Source of the DNA: Streptomyces sp. NBRC 110028
Lineage (GTDB): Bacteria > Actinomycetota > Actinomycetes > Streptomycetales > Streptomycetaceae
Assembly (NCBI RefSeq): GCF_001417735.1
Contig: NZ_BBUZ01000032.1
Coordinates: 186,001-250,000, forward strand
Length of the DNA stretch: 64,000 bases
Direction of reading: 5' to 3'
The translations under genes were made by a program, and so were the position numbers. The notes below the pieces were generated by a model that saw nothing but the letters and a program-made list of their open reading frames with translations, did not search any database and was not told the origin of the DNA. This document shows positions 1-9,154 of the stretch, piece after piece; position 1 is the first letter of the stretch, and every line of letters begins with the position of its first letter.

Positions 1-1105
1 CGGAGTGGGTGTCGTCACCGGCGTCGTGGAGGGTCCGGGTCAGCCAGTGGGAGAACTCCTGGTCGTTCCAGACGCGGCGGAGGCAGCGGCGTGAGTAGGC
101 GTGCAGGCCTGTGTCGTCGTGGTCGTGGACCGAGTCACGGACGGCGCGGGCGAAGAGGTCCGCGTCGTGGAGGGCGAGGTTCATGCCCTTGCCTCCCAGG
201 GGGGAGACGATGTGGGCGGCGTCGCCGACGAGGAAGAGGCGGCCGTACCGCATGGGCTCGTGGACGACGCTGCGGAGCCGGAAGACCTCGCGGTCGGTGA
301 TCGGGCCGGGGACGAGGGCGGGGTCGGCGAGCCGGGTGCGCAGGGCCTCCCAGATACGGCTGTCGGGCCAGGCGTCGGGCCGGTCCTCGGGCGGGCACTG
401 AAGGTAGTAGCGGCTGGTGTGCGGGCCGCGGGCGAAGTGGGCGGCGAAGCCGTGCGCACTGACGGCGAGGAGGGGGCGGGCCGGCGGCGGGGCGTCGGCG
501 AGGACGGTGAGCCAGCCGATGCCGTGATCGAAGGCGTGGGCGGTGAGAACACCGTCGGGGACGGCGGCGCGGCTGACGCCATGGTCGCCGTCGCAACCGG
601 CTACGAAGGCACACGAGATGGCACGGAGAGTGCCGTCGGCGCTGCGGTAGCGGACGGTCGGGCGGTCGCCGGCCAGATCGTGCAGGGAGATGTCGGCGGC
701 CTCGTAGCGCAGGTCGCCGCCATCGGCGAGGTATGTGGCGGTGAGCTTCTGGACCAGCACCTGCTGCGGGCACAGACGGGCCCGGGGGCCTTCGGAGCCG
801 TCGTCATCGGACACCAGGTGGCTCTCACCATCCACCCGGAACTCCATGAGGCCATCGGACGGGGCTCCACCGAGGACTTGGTCGGCCAGCCCCCAGGAGT
901 CGAACATCCGGACGGCGCGGGTTTCGACGATGCCGGCCCGCTGGCGCTGTGTCACGCGCCCGCGGCTCAGGCGCTCCAGGATCACGCAGTCGATACCGCT
1001 GCGCCGCAGAAGGTTGGCGACGGTCAAACCGGCCGGACCCGCACCGATCACCACGACAGTCGTGGACTCCGACGGCTCCCGCGACTCCTGGGGCCCTGCT
1101 GCCAT
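1..1105 (-). CDS. pobA: 4-hydroxybenzoate 3-monooxygenase, 3' end outside window
   Basis: FAD-dependent aromatic hydroxylase that converts 4-hydroxybenzoate to protocatechuate with NAD(P)H and O2, feeding the beta-ketoadipate pathway in the cytoplasm. I translated this strand directly because the frame runs off the left edge. An N-terminal dinucleotide-binding motif GAGPAG lies at about residues 21-26. The second FAD motif, LVGDAAHIVSPLGGKGMN, lies near residue 295. The segment between them (DGDHGVSRAAVP, then FDHGIGWLTVL) is typical of p-hydroxybenzoate hydroxylases rather than generic FAD monooxygenases. 368 codons are visible and the family is about 390-395 aa, so only the extreme C-terminus is missing. 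The ATG at 1105 is preceded by a good ribosome site (AGGAGG complement near 1112-1117). Its partners (pca genes, PobR) are not in the window. Confidence 0.9.
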   Translation of the reverse strand, partial: MAAGPQESREPSESTTVVVIGAGPAGLTVANLLRRSGIDCVILERLSRGRVTQRQRAGIVETRAVRMFDSWGLADQVLGGAPSDGLMEFRVDGESHLVSDDDGSEGPRARLCPQQVLVQKLTATYLADGGDLRYEAADISLHDLAGDRPTVRYRSADGTLRAISCAFVAGCDGDHGVSRAAVPDGVLTAHAFDHGIGWLTVLADAPPPARPLLAVSAHGFAAHFARGPHTSRYYLQCPPEDRPDAWPDSRIWEALRTRLADPALVPGPITDREVFRLRSVVHEPMRYGRLFLVGDAAHIVSPLGGKGMNLALHDADLFARAVRDSVHDHDDTGLHAYSRRCLRRVWNDQEFSHWLTRTLHDAGDDTHS

Positions 1106-1977
1106 TTGACCGCCTCCTGGGTAAGCCCGGCCAAGCGCGATCATGCTCGATCCCGCCCGCGCCATGCCCTTTGACCGCCCCGTCCGGGCTTCGCCGGTCG
1201 CCGGTCGGCGGTCCAGGCACCGGCATGGGCCATCACTGTAGGGCACATCACCTACCGATCGGGGACTGGACAGGATAGGGGAAGGCGTTGTGCGGTGGCC
1301 GGCCGGCAGGAATGGTCCGTAGGCCACGACCGCCGGCAGGGAGCCGCCGAAGACCAGCAGGGCCTTGTCGCGCTGCGGCCCCCGGATACGAGGTCGTGAG
1401 GATCGACATGGCGGCGGGTCGATGAAGGCCGCCGCCACGCCGGTGGCCGGGCCGAGGCCGGCGCGGACGGCAACCGGCACGCGCACTCGGTGTGCGGCGC
1501 CACCGGACAGGGTCCTCAACGCGGCCCAGTCGGCAGTGCCGGGACGTGTCCGGGGTGCCGGTGCAGACAGCCAGGAGAACGTCCTTCACGGCAGCTCAGA
1601 AGGCATGCCTTCATCGCCGAGGCGCCGGCGGACGCTCACCGATCGGTGGAAGCGGCTTCAAGGTTTGGGCACAAATTCCACACATCCTCTCTTCAGCGGG
1701 GCCCCGATGGTCTAGATTGGCCCGTGCTTCACATGTTTGGACACCAGGCGACAAATAATGATCTATGGGTCCGGCTCTACGAGTAGCGAGCAGTCGCCTC
1801 GTCGGCGCCGGACGTGGGGGTGATCGATTTTTGGAGCCGAGGGGGGCCTTGGGTGCGGGGAGCGCCCGAGGACGCGACGGGCTCCCACGTACCTCAAGAG
1901 TCTGGCCGGACAGGCGAGTCCGCTGCCGCCAGGGTGAGTCGTTCACGTACGTCTGAGACAGCCGGCATGGCATGCGT
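1106..1977. other. Intergenic region, no supported gene
   Basis: Between pobA and the polysaccharide operon I see no reading frame with convincing codon bias. Short open frames on both strands are G+C artefacts. On the minus strand around 1300-1400 one stretch reads RDKALLVFGGSLPAV after a frame change. It vaguely resembles a transporter fragment but is too short and broken to call. The interval must carry the promoter of the operon. It includes a locally A/T-richer patch around 1735-1775 that is a candidate promoter area. Confidence 0.5.
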
Positions 1978-2092
1978 GGGAGGCGGGGGCCTCCCACGGG
2001 GAGGAACAGCGCGGCGCGGGGGGCGGGGGGCCTCCCGTGGGGGAGGAACAGTACGGGAGGCGGGGGCCTGCCGAAGGGGGAGGAACAGTGCT
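1978..2092 (+). repeat. Three tandem ~38-bp imperfect repeats upstream of the polysaccharide operon
   Basis: Three adjacent copies begin near 1978, 2016 and 2055. Each has a G-rich start, then GGGGGCCTCCC (varied in copy 3), then a ribosome-site-like GGGGAGGAACAG. Copies 1 and 2 can fold because GGGAGG or its variant pairs with CCTCCC. Copy 3 ends in GGAGGAACAGTG, which is a complete Shine-Dalgarno plus GTG. This looks like duplication of a translation-initiation or regulatory unit in the operon leader. Confidence 0.7.
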
Positions 2093-2150
2093 AGGCGAAT
2101 ACGTCGAACCACTGGGGACCTGGGGGGTTCTGTGCGGCAAGGGGGATTAG
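2088..2150 (+). CDS. Candidate 20-aa leader peptide
   Basis: A GTG at 2088 sits four bases after GGAGG (the end of the third tandem repeat) and opens a 20-codon frame ending in TAG at 2148-2150. The predicted peptide starts MLGEYVEPLG and ends LCGKGD. The ribosome site is better than that of the sugar transferase itself, and the frame overlaps the proposed start of that gene. It has no run of one amino acid that would mark a classical attenuator. Translational coupling or a regulatory upstream ORF is inference. It could also be chance. Confidence 0.35.
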   Translation: MLGEYVEPLGTWGVLCGKGD

Positions 2151-3610
2151 TCAACCCGTTTTCGCCGGCGCGAGGGCGTTTGGCGGACGGGACAATCAGC
2201 CAGCCCGCCACCGACTGGGAGCAGCGGTACCGCCGTACCGTGATCACCAGCGATACGGTGGCCACGGCCTGCGTGGTGGCGGCGATCGGCAACTTCTTCG
2301 GGGCCCGGGACGCGGCCAACTGGCATGAAAAATGGGGAATTCTCGCGTTCGGCACCGAGCTGCTGGTGCTGGGGGCGCTTGCGGTGACCCGGTCGTGGGC
2401 TCCGGCCGTGCTCGGCCAGGGCGCCGAGGAGTTCCGCAGGCTCGGACGCTCACTGTTCGCGGCGACCGTCGTGCTGGCGCTCGGCGGGATCGCCCTCACC
2501 TCGCGCAACATCAAGCTCTGGATCTTCGTCGCGATCCCCGCGATCGCGCTCATCACCATGACCGCGCGGTATCTGCTGCGTCTGTGGCTGCACAAACAGC
2601 GGAAGGAAGGACGCTGCCTGCGACCGGTGCTCGCTGCCGGGAGCCTGGCCACCGTACGCGACCTGATCACCCGAACCCGCAAGTTCCCGCACCTCGGCTG
2701 GCGGGTGGAGGCGGTGTGCACGACGGACGGTCTCGGCCTCGGTGGTGACCAACTGGACGGAGTGCCGGTCGTCGGCCCGCTGGCGGACGTCGCGGGCCAC
2801 GTGCGCCGCGACGGCTACCGTGTCGTCGCGGTCACACCGGATCCGCACTGGTCACCGGACCGGCTGCAGCGGCTGGCCTGGAACCTCGAAGGCAGCGACG
2901 CCGAGATGGTCGTGGCCCCGGTGCTGATGGAGGTGGCCGGCCCGCGGCTGCACATCGACGCGGTGCTCGGGATCCCGCTGCTGCGGGTCAGCATGCCGAC
3001 CTTCACCGGGGGCCGCCGGGCGGTCAAAGGGGTCGTCGACCGCATGGGCGCGGCGATCCTGCTGGTGCTGTTCGCGCCGCTGATGGTGTTCGTCGGGCTG
3101 CTCGTGCTGGTGGACAGCCGGGGTGGCGTGTTCTACCGCCAGCGCAGGGTCGGCAAGGACGGCCGGGAGTTCACCATTCTCAAGTTCCGCACCATGGTCG
3201 CCGGGGCTGACCGGGGGCGAGCCGCGCTGGCCCACCGCAACGAGGGCGCCGGCCTGCTGTTCAAGCTCCGCCGGGATCCGCGGGTGACCCGGGTGGGAGC
3301 GGTGCTGCGCCGGTACTCGGTCGACGAGCTGCCGCAGCTTTTCAACGTGCTCACCGGATCGATGTCGCTCGTCGGTCCGCGGCCTCCGCTGCCGGAGGAG
3401 TCCGCCGCGTACGGCCCGGACATCCGGCGGCGGCTGCTGGTCAAGCCCGGGCTCACCGGCCTGTGGCAGATCAGCGGACGCAGCGATCTGCCGTGGGAGG
3501 AGGCGGTCCGGCTGGACCTGCGGTACGTGGAGGACTGGTCGCTCGCCCTGGACACAGTGATCTTGTGGAAGACGCTGCGCGCGGTGCTCCAGGGGCAGGG
3601 GGCCTACTGA
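2132..3610 (+). CDS. Polyprenyl-phosphate sugar-1-phosphate transferase (WbaP/CpsE family)
   Basis: Predicted initiating transferase: it moves a hexose-1-phosphate from a nucleotide sugar onto undecaprenyl phosphate at the membrane. Length is 492 aa from the GTG at 2132. The N-terminal half has several membrane segments and a CoA-binding-like soluble domain. The C-terminal PF02397-type catalytic domain is preceded by a membrane hairpin (ILLVLFAPLMVFVGLLVLV). It carries the hallmark blocks QRRVGKDGREFTILKFRTM, RRYSVDELPQLFNVL, SMSLVGPRPPLPEE and KPGLTGLWQISGRS. The start is uncertain: the frame is open upstream to 1814, and a TTG at 2180 is an alternative. With the 2132 start, codon 6 is TTA (2147-2149), rare in Streptomyces and dependent on bldA tRNA. 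It is the first gene of the operon. Confidence 0.88.
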   Translation: MRQGGLVNPFSPARGRLADGTISQPATDWEQRYRRTVITSDTVATACVVAAIGNFFGARDAANWHEKWGILAFGTELLVLGALAVTRSWAPAVLGQGAEEFRRLGRSLFAATVVLALGGIALTSRNIKLWIFVAIPAIALITMTARYLLRLWLHKQRKEGRCLRPVLAAGSLATVRDLITRTRKFPHLGWRVEAVCTTDGLGLGGDQLDGVPVVGPLADVAGHVRRDGYRVVAVTPDPHWSPDRLQRLAWNLEGSDAEMVVAPVLMEVAGPRLHIDAVLGIPLLRVSMPTFTGGRRAVKGVVDRMGAAILLVLFAPLMVFVGLLVLVDSRGGVFYRQRRVGKDGREFTILKFRTMVAGADRGRAALAHRNEGAGLLFKLRRDPRVTRVGAVLRRYSVDELPQLFNVLTGSMSLVGPRPPLPEESAAYGPDIRRRLLVKPGLTGLWQISGRSDLPWEEAVRLDLRYVEDWSLALDTVILWKTLRAVLQGQGAY

Positions 3611-3680
3611 TGGGCGGGGGCGTCGTCCGGTCGGCGCACGGAAGGCAGGCCGGAAGGGCGTGCCTGAGGGGGGAACGGTC

Positions 3681-4989
<1,309 letters not shown>

Positions 4990-5000
<11 letters not shown>

Positions 5001-6228
5001 CGCGATCAGTGGTGACGGGCCGGGCCGGCGTGCGCTGATCCTGGTGGAGAACCTGTCGGTGCCGTTCGACCGGCGGGTGTGGCAGGAGTGCACGACACTG
5101 CGCGACGCGGGCTGGACGGTGCACGTCATCTGCCCCCGGGGGAGCAAACGGGACACGGAGCCGGAGGCCGTGATCGACGGGGTGCGGATCCACCGCTACC
5201 CGTTGCGCGCGGCCACCGGAGGACCGGCCGGCTACCTGCGGGAGTACGGATCGGCGTTGTGGCACACGGCCCGGCTGATCCGCAAGGTCGGCCCCGTCGA
5301 CGTGGTCCACGCGTGCAACCCGCCCGACCTGCTGTTCCTGCCCGCACTGTGGCTGAAGCGGCGCGGAGCGCGGTTCGTCTTCGACCAGCACGACCTGGTG
5401 CCCGAGCTGTACCTCTCCCGGTTCGGCCGCGGCGAGGACCTGCTCTACCGCGCCGTGTGCGCGCTGGAACGGCGGACCTACCGCGCCGCGGACGTCGTAC
5501 TCGCCACGAACGAGAGCTACCGGGACGTCGCGCTGCGCCGGGGCGGCAAGCGGCCGGAGGACGTCTTCGTGGTGCGCAGCGCGCCCGCCGTCGAGCGGTT
5601 CCAACCGGTGCCGGAAGAAACGGAGTTGAAGCGCGGCAGGCCACATCTGCTGTGCTACCTCGGCGTCATGGGCCCGCAGGACGGCGTCGACTACGCCTTG
5701 CGGTCCCTCGCCAGGCTGCGCGACGAACTCGGGCGGACCGACTGGCACGCGGTGTTCATCGGCTCCGGCGACGCCTTCGACGCGATGGTGGAGCTGTCCC
5801 GGCGGCTCGGGCTCACCGAGCAGGTGCAGTTCACCGGGCGCATCCCGGACGCCGACCTGGTGCGCTACCTGTCCACCGCGGACGTGTGCCTTTCCCCGGA
5901 CCCGCGCAATCCGCTCAACGACGTGTCGACCATGAACAAGGTCCTGGAGTACATGGCGATGGGCCGGCCGATCGTCTCGTTCGACCTGAAGGAGGCGCGG
6001 GTCTCCGCCGGCGACGCCGCCGTCTACGCGCCCGCCGACGACGAGGCCGAGTTCGCGAAGCTCATCGCGCTGCTCCTCGACGACCCGGAGAAGCGGACCC
6101 GGATGGGCAAGATCGGCCAGGAGCGGATCAGCGGGCCGCTCTCCTGGCGGAACTCACAAACGTCGCTGCTCGCCGCCTACGCGTCGGCGGGGAACCCGGA
6201 CCGGTCAGGGAAGAGGCCGCGCCGTTGA
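4990..6228 (+). CDS. GT4-family glycosyltransferase
   Basis: Cytoplasmic, membrane-associated glycosyltransferase expected to extend the lipid-linked repeat unit. The 412-aa protein has the GT-B fold of family 4. The N-terminal acceptor domain contains VDVVHACNPPDLLFLPAL and FDQHDLVPELY. The C-terminal donor domain contains the family E-x7-E-like region around STMNKVLEYMAMGRPIVSFDLKEAR. The TTG at 4990 overlaps the upstream stop by 11 nt. It is the start that preserves the conserved beginning ALILVENLSVPFDRRVWQE. The final TGA shares bases with the next gene's TTG, so translation is probably coupled. Donor and acceptor sugars cannot be read from sequence. Confidence 0.85.
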
Positions 6229-7634
6229 GCGATGACACGATACGCCTGGTCACGATCGGGCGGATGATCCGTCGGCGCTGGCGGCTGCTCACCGTCCTCG
6301 CCGTGGTGGGGGCGCTCGTCGGCTACGGCACCTCCTTGCTGTTTCCGCCGCGCTACACGACGTCGGCGTCGGTACTGCTGCCGGGGGCGTGGGAGGAGCG
6401 CGAACTGCTGACCCAGGCGGAGATCGCGACCAGTTCGGTGGTCCTCGACCGCGTGGCCGCCACGCTCGGCCGGCCCGGCGCCGGCGGCAGCGAACTGCGG
6501 GACCGGGTGAGCGCCGAGGCCACCGACGGGAACATCATCAAGATCTCGGGGACGGCCGACACACCGGAGCGCGCGCAGCGGCTCTCCGACCAAGTGGCCC
6601 AGCAATTCGTCACCTTCGCCGCGCGGCTCGCAGGCGAGGACAGCGAATCCGAAGCGTCGGCCCGGCCCGAGGACTTGCGGAAGATGGTGGTGCGGACCAG
6701 CCGCCGCATCACCGAGCTGGCCGACGCGGCCGATCCGGGGCGGACCGTGGAGAGCGTGCAGGGCCGCACCGAGCTGGAGAAGCTGCGCATCGCGCTGCAG
6801 GAGGCCATGAAAAAGCTGGACGAGGCCGACCCGGTGACCAACAAGTCCACCATGGTCGTCATGGGACCGGCGGCCCGGCCGGCCGGCGCGGCACCGCCGA
6901 CGAGGACGCAGCTCATCGTCGCCGGAGCGCTGCTGTTCTTCCTGCTCGCGGTCATCGGCCATCTCACCGCCGCACGGATGAGCCGCCGGCTGCGCACCGA
7001 ACCGGAGATCGCCGCGGCGCTGGGCTCGGCGCTGCTGGGTACCGTCGACGTACCTGTCGACGTGCCTGGTGAACGGCGCGCGCACCGGCCGGAAGGCAGT
7101 GGTGTGCGGGCCCGGATCCGCCGGCTGCTCGGCGTCGACACCCGGTGGGACGTCCCGGCGCCGCAGGCGTCCGGCGACGAGGCCAGCAGGCACATCCGCT
7201 ACCGGCGGGTGTGCGCCCGCCTCCGGGACCGGCTGCCGGCCCCACGGCGGCTGCTGGTGGTCGTACCCGAAGGCGACGAGATCGCCCGCCGGGCCGCCGA
7301 GCAACTCGTCGCCGTGTCCGGGGGTGATCCCTCCCCGTCCGCTTCGACCAGGGGATACCCCAGGCTGCGGGTGGTGGCGGTTTCGGTGTCCCAGCCGCTG
7401 GTGCCGGACCGTGGCACCGAGTCCGGCGCCCTGGTCGTGCTCAGCGCGGGCAGCTGGAGCGCGGCGGAGCTGGCCGGCATCGCCGAGGCGTGTGTGGACG
7501 GCAAGCACGAGGTCGTCGGCATCGTCGTCGCCGGCACGGTCCGGGCCCGCCCGAAGCGGTCTGCCGGCACCCCTTCCGATGACGCCACTCCGGCGCTCGC
7601 CGTTCCCGGCCACGCGACGGGAGGTGCCGTGTGA
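6225..7634 (+). CDS. Wzz-like chain-length protein with degenerate kinase-like domain
   Basis: Membrane protein of the Wzz/tyrosine-kinase-modulator type (469 aa), thought to control polysaccharide chain length. Membrane segments lie near residues 20-40 (LLTVLAVVGALVGYGTSLLF) and 230-250 (LIVAGALLFFLLAVIG). Between them is a mostly helical extracellular region. The C-terminal cytoplasmic part (about 340-450) follows a CpsD-like fold pattern, ending GALVVLSAGSWSAAELAGIAEA. At the Walker A position it reads VVVPEGDEIARRA, without the GK[ST] needed for ATP binding, and it has no tyrosine cluster. The start TTG 6225 overlaps the previous stop by 4 nt. It is paired with the next gene, which has the same architecture. 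Confidence 0.75.
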   Translation: MSDDTIRLVTIGRMIRRRWRLLTVLAVVGALVGYGTSLLFPPRYTTSASVLLPGAWEERELLTQAEIATSSVVLDRVAATLGRPGAGGSELRDRVSAEATDGNIIKISGTADTPERAQRLSDQVAQQFVTFAARLAGEDSESEASARPEDLRKMVVRTSRRITELADAADPGRTVESVQGRTELEKLRIALQEAMKKLDEADPVTNKSTMVVMGPAARPAGAAPPTRTQLIVAGALLFFLLAVIGHLTAARMSRRLRTEPEIAAALGSALLGTVDVPVDVPGERRAHRPEGSGVRARIRRLLGVDTRWDVPAPQASGDEASRHIRYRRVCARLRDRLPAPRRLLVVVPEGDEIARRAAEQLVAVSGGDPSPSASTRGYPRLRVVAVSVSQPLVPDRGTESGALVVLSAGSWSAAELAGIAEACVDGKHEVVGIVVAGTVRARPKRSAGTPSDDATPALAVPGHATGGAV

Positions 7635-9151
7635 CGGCGAGCACGACGCCGGAGTGGTCGGCGGCCACTCCGCTGTTCGACCTGCAGGCGCTGGTGGTGG
7701 CGGTGCGCAGGCGCCGCCGGCTCTGGTGCTCCATGGCCGTGCTGGGGCTGCTGGCCGGCGCGGCGATGGCGGCCCTGCTGCCACCGCCGCCGAGCGCGGT
7801 GACCAAAGTGCTGGTCGCGCATCAGGAGGACCAGCCGAACGACACCGGAACACTGATCCGCACCGACGTCGCGCTGCTGGGGACCACACGGATCGCGGGC
7901 AAGGCCCTGCAGTCCCTCAAGTCCCCGGAAAAACCCGAAGACTTCATGCGGGAGTACCGGGGCACCGGTTTGACCAACAACCTGCTGCAGATCGATGTGA
8001 CAGGTGACAGCGACGCGGAAGCGGTGGCCCGGGCCAGGGCACTGGCCGACGCGTTCGTCGCGGACCATGTGCGGCGGATGCGGGAGGCCGCGAAAGCCGA
8101 GTCCAAGGCCCTGCTCGACCAGCGTGACCGCGTGCGGCGCGAACTCGCCGAGGTCAACAAGGCGATCGGAGACCGCTCGCCGGGCAGCGACCCGCAAGCG
8201 TCGGCGGGCATCGAGTCGCTCTTCGCCCGCCGGGCCGAACTCAACTCGCGGATCGCCGACTTCGACCAACGCGCCGCTGAGGCCCGCACCGGCGCGCCCC
8301 GGGTCATCGCCGGCACACAGATCGTGGACGCCCCCCGCGCGGTGCCGCACTCCCTGCCCAGAACCGCCGCCACCAACGCCGCGATCGGGCTCGTCCTCGG
8401 GCTCGTCCTCGGGCTCGCGGTGGCCGCGGTCGGCGCGGTGGTGGCGGACCGCCCCGTGCTGCGCCGGGAGATCGCGGCGAACCTGGGCGCCTCGGTCATC
8501 GCGGAGCTGCCCCGCCGGCCGGGCACGCTGTGGCGGCGCCGACGGACCGGGGCGGCACGGACACGGCTCACCGCGTCCCTGGCCCGCACCGTGCGCGGCT
8601 CCACGGAACCGGTGTCGCTGCTGGAACTGGGCTGTGCGCGCGGCACGAGCGAGATCGCCCGGGACCTCGCCAGCGCACTGGAGGCGGACGGGCCGGTGGT
8701 CATCATCGACGGTCTGCCCGGCCCGCAGCTCGCAGGCCGCCGCCCGAAGCCAGGAGACCCCACCGTGGTCAGCGGCGAGCAGGCCACGGCCGTGTCGCAC
8801 CAGGAGCGCCGGGTCGGCGTCGGCTCGGTGGCGCCCGGTACGGCGTGGACCGACCTCCAGTACCTCGGTACCCGGACCGTGCTCGTCGTACGTGCCGGGC
8901 ACGGCAGCGCCGCATGGCTGCACACCGTGGCGCGGCAGCTCGCCGACCAGCGCATTCCGGTGATCGGCGTGGTGCTGATCGACCCCGATCCGCGTGACCG
9001 GACCGACGGCACGCTGTGGGACGGACTGCACATAGCGCTGCGGGGCCATGGCGGGCGGCCGGCCCCGCGACACGGGACGGGCCAACTACGGACGGAGCGG
9101 CCGCCGATGTGGGCCGCACGCGTCCCGGACAGCGACCAGGAGGCACGGTAG
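7631..9151 (+). CDS. Second Wzz-like protein with degenerate P-loop domain
   Basis: 506-aa Wzz/CpsC-type membrane protein. The first membrane segment is near 35-52 (LWCSMAVLGLLAGAAMAALL). A coiled periplasm-side region follows (REAAKAESKALLDQRDRVRREL). The second membrane segment near 250-275 is partly built from a 12-bp tandem repeat. The C-terminal cytoplasmic domain resembles a BY-kinase (SLLELGC, then VVIIDG as Walker B-like), but the Walker A site reads GCARGTS and lacks the lysine. The operon has no intact CpsD/Wzc kinase. The GTG at 7631 overlaps the preceding TGA. Two such genes in tandem may form a hetero-oligomeric length regulator; that is inference. Confidence 0.72.
   Translation: MTASTTPEWSAATPLFDLQALVVAVRRRRRLWCSMAVLGLLAGAAMAALLPPPPSAVTKVLVAHQEDQPNDTGTLIRTDVALLGTTRIAGKALQSLKSPEKPEDFMREYRGTGLTNNLLQIDVTGDSDAEAVARARALADAFVADHVRRMREAAKAESKALLDQRDRVRRELAEVNKAIGDRSPGSDPQASAGIESLFARRAELNSRIADFDQRAAEARTGAPRVIAGTQIVDAPRAVPHSLPRTAATNAAIGLVLGLVLGLAVAAVGAVVADRPVLRREIAANLGASVIAELPRRPGTLWRRRRTGAARTRLTASLARTVRGSTEPVSLLELGCARGTSEIARDLASALEADGPVVIIDGLPGPQLAGRRPKPGDPTVVSGEQATAVSHQERRVGVGSVAPGTAWTDLQYLGTRTVLVVRAGHGSAAWLHTVARQLADQRIPVIGVVLIDPDPRDRTDGTLWDGLHIALRGHGGRPAPRHGTGQLRTERPPMWAARVPDSDQEAR
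8386..8417 (+). repeat. 12-bp in-frame tandem repeat in the second Wzz-like gene
   Basis: CGGGCTCGTCCT occurs twice in a row, followed by a partial third copy. It encodes repeated GLVL residues within the second membrane segment. Slippage here would change the membrane segment by four residues without breaking the frame. Confidence 0.8.
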
Positions 9152-9154
9152 GAC

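Noticed and set aside
101..1174. 357-codon plus-strand frame opposite pobA
   Set aside because: It is the high-G+C shadow of pobA; the minus strand encodes a complete flavin-monooxygenase motif set and the plus frame has no family features.
1978..2092. CRISPR array
   Set aside because: Three tandem G-rich repeats without spacers; they look like duplicated leader units, and no cas genes are present.
5079..7634. 851-codon frame continuing upstream of the first Wzz-like gene
   Set aside because: Its first half is a shadow of the glycosyltransferase gene; the Wzz-like protein starts at TTG 6225.
7631..9151. A functional BY-kinase (CpsD/Wzc)
   Set aside because: The P-loop lacks its lysine and no C-terminal tyrosine cluster is present.
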